A model generated the notes under the pieces. The model was not told the DNA's origin. It saw only the letters and a program-made list of their open reading frames with translations, and made no database searches. A stretch of 64,000 nt of DNA from an uncultured Eubacteriales bacterium. Its GTDB lineage: Bacteria > Bacillota > Clostridia > Oscillospirales > CAG-272. This document shows positions 33,345 to 43,702 of this stretch, piece after piece. The stretch's first letter is position 1; the number at the start of each line of letters is the position of its first letter. Location: assembly GCA_948467545.1 (NCBI GenBank), contig CAOKER010000014.1:1-64000 (forward strand), written 5' to 3'. The translations under genes were made by a program, and so were the position numbers.

Positions 33345-34434
33345 GAATATAGCGGTTATCCGCGGTGACGGCATAGGTCCCGAAATTGTCGGGCAGGCGC
33401 TCGCCGTGCTTGACGGGACCGCGGAGCTGTTCGGTCACGGCTTCAGTTATACCGATGTTGACATGGGCGGCTGCGCCATCGACAAATGGGGCGATCCGCT
33501 GCCGAGAGAAATGCTTGAGCGGTGTGTAAATTCGGACAGCGTGCTTTTGGGCGCCGTCGGAGGGGATAAGTGGAACGATGTTCCCGGACATATGCGGCCT
33601 GAAAAAGGGCTTTTGAGGCTTCGCTCGGGCATGGGAGTTTACAGCAACAACCGTCCGGCGAAAATCTGGCCTCAGCTTGCTGGCGCGTCGCCGCTGAAAA
33701 AATCCATTGTGGACAAAGGAATTGATTTTATTATCGTCAGGGAACTTATCGGAGGCATATATTTCGGAGAACACAGAACCGATGATTCCTGCGGCATGCA
33801 GCGAGCTACCGATGTTCTCAGCTATTCGGAGGACGAGATTGAACGCATCGGAAGGATAGGCTTTGAAACGGCGCGTAAGAGAAGCAAGAAGCTCTGTTCG
33901 GTCGAAAAGAGCAACGTCCTTGATTCCAGCAGGCTGTGGAAAAAGGTTATGCATCGTCTGTCGGATGAATATCCGGATGTTGAGCTTACCGACATGCTGG
34001 TCGATAACTGCGCTATGCAGATAGTCAAAAATCCCGCGCAGTTTGATGTAATTGTGACCGAGAACATGTTCGGAGATATTTTATCGGACGAGGCGTCGAT
34101 GATTACGGGCTCGATCGGCATGATTCCGTCGTCAAGTCTGGGCTCGTCCTCCTGCGGGCTGTATGAGCCGATTCATGGATCCGCTCCTGACATTGCCGGG
34201 CTTGATATCGCGAATCCGATCGGAACGATTTTGTCCGCGGCCATGATGCTTCGGTACAGTTTTGACATGCCCGCGGAGGCGGACTGTATCGAGAGAGCGG
34301 TATCGGCTGTGCTTGACGATGGATACCGAACCTCCGATATAATGCCGTCCGACGCGGACGGAGCCTCCCGATGCAGGAGAGTAGGCTGCAGTGAATGCGG
34401 AAAACTGATTGCGGAACGTTTAAGAAAGGAATGA
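33337..34434 (+). CDS. leuB: 3-isopropylmalate dehydrogenase
   Basis: 365 residues of the isocitrate/isopropylmalate dehydrogenase fold. [32 protein letters not shown] (substrate Args), [16 protein letters not shown] and the metal-binding [34 protein letters not shown] are all present. It oxidises and decarboxylates 3-isopropylmalate with NAD+. The C-terminal tail has extra Cys ([12 protein letters not shown]), slightly unusual. It is followed 4 bp later by ilvB. Confidence 0.96.
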   Translation: MNKNIAVIRGDGIGPEIVGQALAVLDGTAELFGHGFSYTDVDMGGCAIDKWGDPLPREMLERCVNSDSVLLGAVGGDKWNDVPGHMRPEKGLLRLRSGMGVYSNNRPAKIWPQLAGASPLKKSIVDKGIDFIIVRELIGGIYFGEHRTDDSCGMQRATDVLSYSEDEIERIGRIGFETARKRSKKLCSVEKSNVLDSSRLWKKVMHRLSDEYPDVELTDMLVDNCAMQIVKNPAQFDVIVTENMFGDILSDEASMITGSIGMIPSSSLGSSSCGLYEPIHGSAPDIAGLDIANPIGTILSAAMMLRYSFDMPAEADCIERAVSAVLDDGYRTSDIMPSDADGASRCRRVGCSECGKLIAERLRKE

Positions 34435-34438
34435 TGAA

Positions 34439-36106
34439 ATGTTATTATCCGGCTCAGATATAATCGTTAAAATCTTAATTGAGCAGGGTTGCGACGTGAT
34501 ATTCGGTTATCCCGGCGGACAGATATTGAATGTATACGATTCTCTTTATAAGTACAGGGATGAAATTCAGCATGTTTTGACCGCGCATGAGCAGGGTGCT
34601 GTTCATGCCGCGGACGGATACGCGAGAGCGACCGGAAGAGCGGGCGTCGTTATTTCAACCTCCGGTCCGGGAGCGACAAACCTTGTGACCGGTATCGCAA
34701 CGGCGTATCTTGATTCGGTTCCGTTGATTGCAATCTGCGGAAATGTTACCACCGCTCAAATCGGTTCGGACAGCTTTCAGGAAATTGATATTACCGGAGT
34801 AACCCTTCCTATTACCAAACACAATTATTTTGTAGGATCTGTTGAGCAGCTTGCGGATACCGTAAGAGAGGCTTTCAGGCTTGCCGTATCTGGCAGACCG
34901 GGACCGGTACTGATAGACGTTCCCAAGGATGTACAGGTTGCTATGTGTGAATATACTCCGATGCCCGCTGCAGTACCCGATGAAAAAAATGCCGCCAAGG
35001 ATGTCCGTATAGAGGAAGCGGCGGAGTGTATCAACGGTTCCGAGAGACCGTATATATATTTCGGCGGCGGAGTTATCTGGGGCAATGCCGAGGAGGAAAT
35101 GCTCGCCGTTGCAGATAAAATCGACGCGCCGATAGGCTGCTCGATGATGGGCCTTTCCGGAATTCCAACCGAACATCCTCGTTTTTTGGGGATGCAGGGG
35201 ATGCACGGGCATTATGCTTCTTCGATGGCAATGCATCATGCCGATTTGATTATCTCACTCGGAGTACGATTCAATGACCGCGCGACCGGCGACCGGACGA
35301 AGTTTGCCTCAAAGGCTAAGGTTGTACATATTGATATAGACGGTTCGGAGCTGTCCAAAACGGTAAATGCCGTTCACGGTCTGCGGGCGGATGTGCGGCT
35401 TACTCTTCGTAAGCTTCTTCCGCTTATAAAGAAAGCTGAGCATCCTTTGTGGTGGGAATCCATAAATAAATTTAAGGAAGCCGAGCTTGAATATCTTGAC
35501 AGGCGCGGGGGACTGACGCCGCGCAACGCTGTTTTGTGTCTCAACAGGCACCTGGGAGAGAATACTCCGGTCGCGACAGATGTAGGACAGCATCAGATGT
35601 GGGCGGCTCAGAATCTGAGCTTTAAAAACAGCCGACGGTTCATTTCAAGCGGCGGTCTCGGAACAATGGGATTCGGTCTCGGCGCGGCTATCGGAGCGGC
35701 ATACGGTACCGGAGAGCATACCGTTCTGATTACCGGAGACGGCAGCTTCGGAATGTGTTTAAACGAGCTTGCAACCGCGGTGACATATAATGTTCCGGTT
35801 GTCATTCTTATCATGAACAACGGTGTGCTCGGTATGGTACGCCAATGGCAGACGCTGTTCTTTGACAAACATTATTCAAATACCGTGCTGAACAGAAAGA
35901 CCGATTTTGTAGCTTTGGCGGGGGCATTCGGCGCGGACGGAGTAAGAGTTTCGACGCTTGATGAGCTTGATGCCGCGATTAAAAAGGGTTTTGAGTATTG
36001 CGGCCCCTATGTTATTGACTGCGCGATTGACAAGGACGAATTTGTTCTTCCCATGCTTCCGCCCGGCGGAAGCATGGACGACATTATTGTAAAGGTGGGT
36101 GACTGA
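34439..36106 (+). CDS. ilvB: Acetolactate synthase, large (catalytic) subunit
   Basis: 555 residues. The TPP-enzyme domains occur in order: PYR (about 1-170, catalytic Glu in LTAHEQGAVHAADGYARATG), central FAD-binding (about 190-330), and PP (about 370-540, with GDGSFGMCLNELATAV ... IMNNGVLG as the TPP/Mg2+ motif). It makes acetolactate or acetohydroxybutyrate for Val, Leu and Ile. It is coupled to the regulatory subunit 2 bp downstream. The extension GMVRQWQTLFFDKHYSNT matches biosynthetic AHAS rather than the catabolic AlsS. Confidence 0.96.
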   Translation: MLLSGSDIIVKILIEQGCDVIFGYPGGQILNVYDSLYKYRDEIQHVLTAHEQGAVHAADGYARATGRAGVVISTSGPGATNLVTGIATAYLDSVPLIAICGNVTTAQIGSDSFQEIDITGVTLPITKHNYFVGSVEQLADTVREAFRLAVSGRPGPVLIDVPKDVQVAMCEYTPMPAAVPDEKNAAKDVRIEEAAECINGSERPYIYFGGGVIWGNAEEEMLAVADKIDAPIGCSMMGLSGIPTEHPRFLGMQGMHGHYASSMAMHHADLIISLGVRFNDRATGDRTKFASKAKVVHIDIDGSELSKTVNAVHGLRADVRLTLRKLLPLIKKAEHPLWWESINKFKEAELEYLDRRGGLTPRNAVLCLNRHLGENTPVATDVGQHQMWAAQNLSFKNSRRFISSGGLGTMGFGLGAAIGAAYGTGEHTVLITGDGSFGMCLNELATAVTYNVPVVILIMNNGVLGMVRQWQTLFFDKHYSNTVLNRKTDFVALAGAFGADGVRVSTLDELDAAIKKGFEYCGPYVIDCAIDKDEFVLPMLPPGGSMDDIIVKVGD

Positions 36107-36108
36107 TA

Positions 36109-36615
36109 ATGAACAGGTATACCGTGGCGGTGCTTGTGAGAAACCAGTTCGGAGTTTTAAACCGTGTGACAAGCATGTTCCGCCGCCGTCAGTTTAATAT
36201 CATCGCCCTTTCGGTAAGCGAGACGGAATCGGTCGAGTATTCCAGAATAACCGTGACGTTTGAGGGAGAAGAAAACAATAAGCAGCAGCTTGTTAATCAG
36301 CTTTATAAGCTTCCTGACGTCTTTTCCATAAAAGAATTTAACAGCGGAAATTCCGTTAACTGTGAGCTGCTTCTCATCAAAATGCGGAACGACGCAGACT
36401 GCCGTGACGAAATTCTTACAGCGGCGGAGGCATTCAGCGCAAAAACGGTGGACTATTCAAAGGGCTCGATTGTATTTCAGCTTACGGATATAAGCGGCAG
36501 GATTGATGATTTTATCAATCTTATGCGCGATTATACTATACTTGAAATCTGCCGTACGGGAGTTGTTTCTCTTGAAAAGGGCAGTTCAACCATAAGAAAA
36601 GTAACAAATTTATGA
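36109..36615 (+). CDS. ilvN: Acetolactate synthase, small (regulatory) subunit
   Basis: 168 residues, the usual IlvN/IlvH size. The N-terminal ACT domain (about 3-75: YTVAVLVRNQFGVLNRVTSMF, RRRQFNIIALSVSETE) binds valine for feedback control, and the C-terminal domain (about 80-160) contacts IlvB. It starts 2 bp after the ilvB stop. A small hairpin (GTCTGAAAA/TTTTCAGAC, about 36633-36651) lies between it and ilvC. Confidence 0.95.
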   Translation: MNRYTVAVLVRNQFGVLNRVTSMFRRRQFNIIALSVSETESVEYSRITVTFEGEENNKQQLVNQLYKLPDVFSIKEFNSGNSVNCELLLIKMRNDADCRDEILTAAEAFSAKTVDYSKGSIVFQLTDISGRIDDFINLMRDYTILEICRTGVVSLEKGSSTIRKVTNL

Positions 36616-36701
36616 CTGCCTGAAACGGCAGAGTGAAGTCTGAAAATTTTTCAGACGTGGGATTTGTGTCTTGCCGTGCGGAGATGCGGCATTTCACATA
36701 A

Positions 36702-37736
<1,035 letters not shown>

Positions 37737-38103
37737 TAAAGGTTATAATCTGCCGCAGATCGCAGAGGTCTTCCGAGCTTCGTCTGCCGGCTTGAACGGT
37801 GCTTCTGCTACGCAGAGGTTGCCACCGGCAATCCGCACCCTCCGAATGCGGCGAGTTCCATTTCAGGCTTTCGGCAGGTGAATATAATCTCCTGCTGAAA
37901 GCCTGAGGAGTCAAATCCACTGCGGTGCTTGTAATTGCCGCCGCATGATTTAAGCGAGCTTATCGGGCTTTGCTCCGATTTTAAAAAGTCTGAGAATTTT
38001 TACCGCTTTGTTCTGCGATACGGCAGAGCTTTGTAAAATTCGGTTTTTCTGGCCGACAGTTACCGAAGCTGAAACAGAACAAAGCTTTATGTATTAAAAA
38101 GGC
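37737..38103 (+). promoter_or_regulatory. ilvC-ilvD gap with two strong stem structures
   Basis: A hairpin TCAGGCTTT-cg-GCAGG / CCTGC-tg-AAAGCCTGA spans 37863-37906. A perfect 11-bp stem, GCTTTGTTCTG (38005-38015) with CAGAACAAAGC (38075-38085), encloses 59 nt with smaller hairpins and ends 31 bp before the ilvD ATG at 38116. There is no T-run, so it may be a leader acting on translation or an mRNA processing site. No T-box sequence is present here. Confidence 0.5.
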
Positions 38104-38115
38104 ATGGTCATAAAT

Positions 38116-39771
38116 ATGAGTAGAGAAAATATTGTAGACGGTTATCAGAATGCGCCGCACAGAAGCTTGTATCACGCGCTGGGATTGACGGCGGAGGAAC
38201 AGGCAAGGCCGCTTATCGGCATTGTCAGCTCGTACAATGAAATTGTTCCGGGACATATGAATTTAGACAAGCTTGTCGAGGCGGTGAAGCTTGGCGTCGC
38301 AATGGCGGGCGGAACTCCCATAGTGTTTCCGGCAATTGCAGTATGCGACGGCATAGCAATGGGACATACGGGCATGAAGTACTCTCTTGTGACAAGAGAT
38401 CTCATTGCCGATTCCACCGAGGCGATGGCGCTTGCACATGGTTTTGACGGTTTGGTTATGGTACCGAACTGTGATAAAAATGTTCCCGGCCTTTTAATGG
38501 CGGCGGCAAGAGTAAATATTCCGACAGTATTTGTAAGCGGAGGACCTATGCTTGCCGGAAAAGTTGACGGGAAAAAGACAAGTCTTTCCAGCATGTTTGA
38601 AGCGGTAGGCTCATATGCGGCCGGAAAGATCAGCGCCGAAAAGCTTGAAGAATACGAATGCAGGACTTGCCCGACATGCGGCTCATGTTCCGGAATGTAT
38701 ACCGCAAACTCTATGAACTGCCTTACCGAGGCTCTCGGAATGGGGCTTCGCGGAAACGGAACCGTTCCTGCGGTTTACTCCGCAAGGATTGAGCTTGCAA
38801 AGCATGCGGGCATGGCGGTTATGGAATTGGTGAAAAGAGACATCCGTCCGCGGGATATTATGACCGAAGAGGCGATTATGAATGCCCTTACCGTAGATAT
38901 GGCTTTGGGGTGTTCCACAAACAGTATGCTTCATTTGCCTGCGATTGCTCATGAATGCGGTGTGGAAATTAATCTTGACATCGCGAATAAAATCAGTGAA
39001 AAAACTCCGAATCTCTGTCATCTTGCTCCCGCCGGAAGGACATATGTTGAGGAACTGGACGAGGCCGGCGGTGTGTATGCCGTCATGAATGAGCTGAACA
39101 AAAAAGGGCTTATAAATACCGGCTGTATGACTGTTACGACTAAAACCGTCGGAGAGAATATCGAGGGGTGCGTTAATCTTAACCCCGACGTTATCCGGCC
39201 GATTGAAAATCCTTACAGCGAAACCGGAGGAATCGCTGTGCTCCGCGGCAATCTTGCGCCTGAGGGAAGTGTTGTAAAACGCTCGGCGGTCGCTCCCGAA
39301 ATGCTTGTGCATGAGGGTCCTGCTCGTGTGTTCGATTGCGAGGAGGACGCTCAGGACGCCATAAACGCAGGAAAGATCAATCCAGGCGATGTGGTGGTCA
39401 TTCGTTATGAAGGACCGAAGGGCGGTCCCGGTATGCGCGAAATGCTCAATCCTACGTCGGCTATAATGGGAAGAGGCCTTGGCGAAAGCGTGGCTTTGAT
39501 TACCGACGGCAGGTTCAGCGGAGCTACAAGAGGAGCGTGCATCGGACATATTACTCCGGAGGCGGCGAGCGGAGGCCTTATCGGCGTGGTTAAAGAAGGG
39601 GATATTATCAGTATCAATATTCCGGAAAACAAGCTTGAGCTCAAGGTAGAACAAGCGGAGATCGATGAACGGATGAAAAATTTTATGCCAAAAACGAAGA
39701 AGCTGTCAGGATATTTAAAACGCTATGCCGCCCTTGTTTCGGGAGGCGCTTCGGGGGCGATTCTGAACTGA
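38116..39771 (+). CDS. ilvD: Dihydroxy-acid dehydratase
   Basis: 551 residues from [18 protein letters not shown]; an in-frame ATG 12 bp earlier is possible. The Fe-S cysteines are in [31 protein letters not shown] and [25 protein letters not shown] and [12 protein letters not shown] are signature motifs of the IlvD/Edd family. It makes the 2-oxo acids for Val and Ile. Sugar-acid dehydratases share the fold, but the operon context decides for IlvD. It is the last gene of the cluster. Confidence 0.95.
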   Translation: MSRENIVDGYQNAPHRSLYHALGLTAEEQARPLIGIVSSYNEIVPGHMNLDKLVEAVKLGVAMAGGTPIVFPAIAVCDGIAMGHTGMKYSLVTRDLIADSTEAMALAHGFDGLVMVPNCDKNVPGLLMAAARVNIPTVFVSGGPMLAGKVDGKKTSLSSMFEAVGSYAAGKISAEKLEEYECRTCPTCGSCSGMYTANSMNCLTEALGMGLRGNGTVPAVYSARIELAKHAGMAVMELVKRDIRPRDIMTEEAIMNALTVDMALGCSTNSMLHLPAIAHECGVEINLDIANKISEKTPNLCHLAPAGRTYVEELDEAGGVYAVMNELNKKGLINTGCMTVTTKTVGENIEGCVNLNPDVIRPIENPYSETGGIAVLRGNLAPEGSVVKRSAVAPEMLVHEGPARVFDCEEDAQDAINAGKINPGDVVVIRYEGPKGGPGMREMLNPTSAIMGRGLGESVALITDGRFSGATRGACIGHITPEAASGGLIGVVKEGDIISINIPENKLELKVEQAEIDERMKNFMPKTKKLSGYLKRYAALVSGGASGAILN

Positions 39772-39822
39772 ACCGATATGGCAGATGCGGAGAACATAGC
39801 AGACAAGAAAGGATCGGCAGAT

Positions 39823-41307
39823 ATGACTGACATAGAGGATACGGGATGCAGAGCGGATACGGAGGATGCGGAAACAGCTGAATCCATTGAAGCTGTGAAG
39901 TACATGGAAGACGCGGAAGATTTGGCAGACACAGAGGATATGGAATGCATGACAGATATGGAAGGCTTGACATGTATAGGGGATGCGGAAGATATGCCCG
40001 ATATGGAAGACCTTGCGGATTTGGGAGACACGGCAGAGACGGAATTCGTGGCAGCCGTGAGTAACCTTGCGTCTGCATCGGAGATGAAGGGGATTAGCTT
40101 GAATGTTTTAAAAGTTCGTCTCGGCTCGCTTACGGTTTTCAGAAATCTGCTGAATGATCCTGTCATTTCGTCGCTTTTGAGTTTTCTTGAATTGCCGTCC
40201 GAATTCGGGTATGCCGCTTTTGCCGCCGAGCTTTACAGGGCAAACGGAGGAGATATAGGAGACTATATAGAATATCTTTGTCAAAGCGACGAAAACGTCT
40301 ATGTAAGATGCCTGGGGCGGGGAGAAGCTCCGCCCGTGTATATTTTCGAAAGCGTAAAGGAAGAGCTGAAGACCCTGCAGTATGTCGCACAGCTTACGCC
40401 TGAATTTCTTTGCGGCGGGATTGACTGGGGACTTGGCTGCGGGGTTGGCTGTGGACTTGACGACAGAAGCTTTCTGCCCAAATTTACAGCCTCCGAAGTA
40501 AATCTTGCGGAAAGCTACGATGAGAGGACGAAAAATATTGGCAGATTCGGCTATGGGATATATGCTAAAAACCGTATGTTTACCGTCGGGAGCGATGGTG
40601 AAATTATTCCTGTCGGTAATCCCGATCCCATTTCCCTACGCGAGCTTGTGGACTATGAAATACAGCGGAGAATTATAATCGACAATACAAAGGCGCTGAT
40701 TTGCGGCAAGCCCGCGGCAAATATTCTTCTTACAGGCGATGCCGGTACCGGAAAATCCTCTACGGTAAAGGCCGTATGCAACGAACTTTATTCGGAGGGA
40801 CTGCGTATTATAGAAATCCGTAAGGATCAGCTCCGTTTTATTCCCGGGCTTCTCGATAAGCTTGGCGGCAATCCATTGAAATTTATATTGTTTATAGACG
40901 ATCTTTCCTTTCAAAAAGATGACGACAGCTTTAATATACTCAAGGCGGTTTTGGAGGGATCGGTTTCCGCAAAGTCTAAAAATGTAGTTATTTATGCTAC
41001 CAGCAACCGCAGGCACATTGTAAAGGAAAGGTTTTCAGACCGAGAAGGAGATGATGTTCACCGCGGTGATACCATGCAGGAACTGGTGTCCCTGTCGGAG
41101 CGCTTCGGAATTCATGTTACTTTCAGCAGACCTGACAAAAATACCTTTCTTCATATCGTTCGTCATCTTGCGGCCGAAAACGGACTCAGACTTTCGGAAG
41201 AGGAGCTGGAGCTTAAGGCGGAACGCTTTGCGCTTGAACGCGGCGGACGCTCCGCGAGGCTTGCGCGTCAGTTTGTAGACGGCTTGCTTTCATGCCGTGA
41301 AAAATAA
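39823..41307 (+). CDS. DUF815 AAA ATPase with an acidic low-complexity N-terminus
   Basis: About 494 residues. The ATG at 39823 follows AAGAAAGGA, and a longer frame from 39778 lacks a ribosome binding site. The C-terminal two thirds hold the ATPase: Walker A GDAGTGKSS (about 305-313), Walker B FILFIDDLSF, and sensor VVIYATSNRRH, as in the DUF815 family whose task is unknown. Residues 1-75 are built from degenerate Asp-Met-Glu-Asp-Ala repeats, encoded by a short-period GA-rich tract. The tract appears to be a recent expansion, and it adds a very acidic tail unlike other DUF815 proteins. Confidence 0.82.
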   Translation: MTDIEDTGCRADTEDAETAESIEAVKYMEDAEDLADTEDMECMTDMEGLTCIGDAEDMPDMEDLADLGDTAETEFVAAVSNLASASEMKGISLNVLKVRLGSLTVFRNLLNDPVISSLLSFLELPSEFGYAAFAAELYRANGGDIGDYIEYLCQSDENVYVRCLGRGEAPPVYIFESVKEELKTLQYVAQLTPEFLCGGIDWGLGCGVGCGLDDRSFLPKFTASEVNLAESYDERTKNIGRFGYGIYAKNRMFTVGSDGEIIPVGNPDPISLRELVDYEIQRRIIIDNTKALICGKPAANILLTGDAGTGKSSTVKAVCNELYSEGLRIIEIRKDQLRFIPGLLDKLGGNPLKFILFIDDLSFQKDDDSFNILKAVLEGSVSAKSKNVVIYATSNRRHIVKERFSDREGDDVHRGDTMQELVSLSERFGIHVTFSRPDKNTFLHIVRHLAAENGLRLSEEELELKAERFALERGGRSARLARQFVDGLLSCREK

Positions 41308-41634
41308 TTTACGGCAAAAGGAGTCAGTAAGCTGTTTTCGATGCCCGCTCCAAACCTTATAGCCGTCTGTTTTGTCTGTGACAACTATGCACTTAGTTTT
41401 TGGGGTGTAGAGCGGGTTCAGCCGGAATAGTGAAAAATTCGGTATATTGCCGTAAAACGCCGCGAAAGTCGGTAAAAGACGCGGTGAAATACTGTAAAGT
41501 GTAAAAAGGCATAAAAAGCCTGCGGCATGATTTTGTCCAGAACGGAAGTTTTGGGAACCGTATTCATATGCCGCAGGCGATTGTTTTATTATTGTTATTG
41601 TTTGTTAAGTGTTAAAACTGAGGTATGCTGTAAA
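41308..41634 (+). terminator. Gap with an 11-bp terminator-like stem
   Basis: GCCTGCGGCAT (41518-41528) is the exact inverse of ATGCCGCAGGC (41568-41578), followed by GATTGTTTTATTATTG. It lies 211 bp past the DUF815 stop and 57 bp before the next gene. 41308-41517 shows no other element. Confidence 0.5.
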
Positions 41635-41976
41635 ATGAAATTGTTTGGCAGAAAAAAACGCGAGGACAGCCCGGCTTTCCGTCGCGATATGGCGAAAAAA
41701 ATTGACGGTATGTCGGTAAAGTATGTGACGGAACGCCGCGGTGACGGCGATACTTCCGGTGATTTCGTGATTGGCCGCAGCGGAGCGCTTATTGTGAAGG
41801 ACAGGGAGCTTCTTGTTTATTCAAGCTCTGACGTTGTATTCAGAGCCGAGATTGACAAGCTTTCAATGAGTCCGCTTCTTTCCGGAGAGGGAATAATACT
41901 TGAGGGAGACGACGCGGAGCACGGCGGAGAACACAGAAAAATTATAGCTTACTATACGTACTATCTTAAAAGTTAA
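41635..41976 (+). CDS. Small conserved hypothetical protein
   Basis: 113 residues from MKLFGRKKREDSPAF. It starts with a basic segment and is followed by a beta-rich region (DFVIGRSGALIVKDRELLVYSSSDVVFRAEI) ending in YYTYYLKS. No membrane segment or catalytic motif is visible. I do not recognise the family, but the look is like small PH-like or SHOCT-like cytoplasmic proteins. The ribosome binding site GAGGTATGCTGTAAA is modest. Confidence 0.6.
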   Translation: MKLFGRKKREDSPAFRRDMAKKIDGMSVKYVTERRGDGDTSGDFVIGRSGALIVKDRELLVYSSSDVVFRAEIDKLSMSPLLSGEGIILEGDDAEHGGEHRKIIAYYTYYLKS

Positions 41977-41985
41977 GTGTTTAAT

Positions 41986-42022
41986 AAAAAAAGGAGCGCC
42001 GTCATGAGATGCCTGTACGGCG
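41986..42022 (-). terminator. Terminator of proB
   Basis: On the minus strand CGCCGT pairs with ACGGCG and is followed by CTCCTTTTTTTATT. A second hairpin, TACGGC/GCCGTA, lies just upstream of it. Confidence 0.65.
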
Positions 42023-42090
42023 GTTATCACTGCCGTACTAAAAAGCCGGGACAGCCCGCCGAATCTGAGGCGGGGACACTCCAGATTTGG

Positions 42091-42894
42091 TTATCTTGCT
42101 TTCGGATAAAAAACAGTTCCGATATGTTTTCCGTTAAGAAGTTCATAGAGGAGTTCCGGATTTTCTCCGTTCAGCAGCAGCATCGGTATTCCGGCATTTG
42201 TCGCGATTTCGGCAGCATGAATTTTCGTGACTACTCCGCCTGTACCGAAATCAGAGCCGGCGCCTCCGGCGCAGCCGCGTATTTCGTCGGTAATATCACT
42301 GACCGATGAGATAAGATGCGCATTCGGGTTTAGGTGCGGATCGGAGTCATAAAGTCCGTCGATGTCGCTGAGATTTATAAGAAGATCGGCACCGCACAAA
42401 ACCGCGACGTGGGCGGCGAGAGTATCGTTGTCACCGAATTCAATTTCTTCAAATGAGACGGTATCGTTTTCGTTTACAATCGGCACGCATCCGAGATTCA
42501 TAAGAACCTCGAATGTGTTTTTTGCGTTTTGTCTGCATTCCGTATTGTCGACAATCTCACGTGTTATCAGCACTTGCGCGACATTCTGACCGTAGCTGCT
42601 GAAAAAACGTTCGTATATTCGCATGAGCTCAGCTTGTCCGACGGCGGCGAGTGCCTGCTTTTCTTCTGTCGACGCAGGCTTATGCCCGAAATTGAGCTTG
42701 GCTCTGCCGGCTGTAATGGCGCCGGAAGAAACGAGAATGATTTGCTTTCCGGAATTGACAAAGTCTGAGAGTGTTCTTGAAAGAAGCTCTATACGGTGAA
42801 AATTGAGCTTGCCGCTTGTGTGGCTGAGAGATGACGAACCGATTTTTATGACGATACGCTTTGCGTCTGTTACAATATTAGTTGAATTTTCCAT
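42091..42894 (-). CDS. proB: Glutamate 5-kinase
   Basis: 267 residues of the amino-acid kinase fold without a C-terminal PUA domain, a short form also known in other bacteria. Signatures are RIVIKIGSSSLSH, IILVSSGAITAGRAKLNF, KQALAAVGQAELM, VPIVNENDTVSFEEIEFGDND and GTGGVVTKIHAAEIATNAGI. It phosphorylates glutamate for proline synthesis. The partner proA does not follow, although it usually does. It is transcribed alone on the minus strand. Confidence 0.93.
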   Translation of the reverse strand: MENSTNIVTDAKRIVIKIGSSSLSHTSGKLNFHRIELLSRTLSDFVNSGKQIILVSSGAITAGRAKLNFGHKPASTEEKQALAAVGQAELMRIYERFFSSYGQNVAQVLITREIVDNTECRQNAKNTFEVLMNLGCVPIVNENDTVSFEEIEFGDNDTLAAHVAVLCGADLLINLSDIDGLYDSDPHLNPNAHLISSVSDITDEIRGCAGGAGSDFGTGGVVTKIHAAEIATNAGIPMLLLNGENPELLYELLNGKHIGTVFYPKAR

Positions 42895-43323
42895 AATATT
42901 GCATGCCTTTCTATAAATGATATTTCTATAACTTTACGAAAAACTTTACGAAGACTCTCTCCCGATTCTATGGGGAGCGGTTTTCGCTTCCTTTTTTTCG
43001 ATTTGATACAGTACCCTGTCACAGCGGGCGGTACATTTTATAGAGTTCCGTTTATATAGTTTCGTCCCGGAGGGAATTTTTAATTTGAAAAAAATAACGT
43101 ATTTTTTTACAAAAAAGTGTTTTCTTTATGCAGAAAATGTATTATAATGAATTCTGTATAATATGTACCATTGTATTTTTTCAGTTTAGATATGATATTA
43201 TACAATATTTTGAATGGAAATGCAACGGAGATAATAAATAATTATTTTATTTTCCGCAGGAAGAAAACATTATGCCGGATTTTAACAAAAAAGGAATGCT
43301 TTTATCGGCAGAACGGAGTAAAT
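42895..43323. other. proB-zapA intergenic region
   Basis: This divergent region holds the promoters of both genes. TATAAT occurs at 43143-43148, with no good -35 at 17 bp. A run of T (43103-43109) and AT-rich DNA follow. No gene is supported; the in-frame extension of zapA to 43171 has no ribosome binding site. Confidence 0.4.
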
Positions 43324-43689
43324 ATGAAGCAGAAATACACAGTGACAGTAGCTGGAATGACGGTGAATCTTGTTTCCGACGAGCAGGAGGAATATGTAAA
43401 CGGACTTGTCCGTCTTCTTGACCAGAGAATTAACGAAATGGTTGTTTCGAGCAAGCATTGCAGCAAAAGCGAGGCGCTTCTGTTTTGTACTATTGATTAT
43501 TTCGACGACAAGATTAAAAATTCTCTGCGCTTTCAGCGTATGCAGGAAACAATTGATAAGCTTACCGAAGAAAATGAAGAAATGCGAAGAAAATTGGGGA
43601 TCAAGGCTGAGACGGACACGGCCGATACGGATACAGAGGATATGGCCGAGACCGTTAAAGCTTCGGGCAAAAGGCGCGGCGTAAGATAG
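43324..43689 (+). CDS. zapA: Cell division protein ZapA
   Basis: 121 residues from the ATG at 43324 (GGAGTAAAT before it). The ZapA pattern is YTVTVAGMTVNLVSDEQEEYVNGLVRLLDQRINEM at the N-terminus, then a coiled coil (about 60-90, RMQETIDKLTEENEEMRRKLG) and a degenerate Asp-Thr repeat tail (TADTDTEDMA). ZapA bundles FtsZ at mid-cell. The gene precedes the U32 peptidase by 13 bp, a frequent arrangement in Clostridia. Confidence 0.9.
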   Translation: MKQKYTVTVAGMTVNLVSDEQEEYVNGLVRLLDQRINEMVVSSKHCSKSEALLFCTIDYFDDKIKNSLRFQRMQETIDKLTEENEEMRRKLGIKAETDTADTDTEDMAETVKASGKRRGVR

Positions 43690-43702
43690 CGCGTTCAGTA
43701 AT

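Noticed and set aside
41977-42309. 110-aa plus-strand ORF with AAAAAAAGGAG upstream of its ATG
   Set aside because: It runs antisense through proB. The A-rich site is the T-run of the proB terminator on the other strand.
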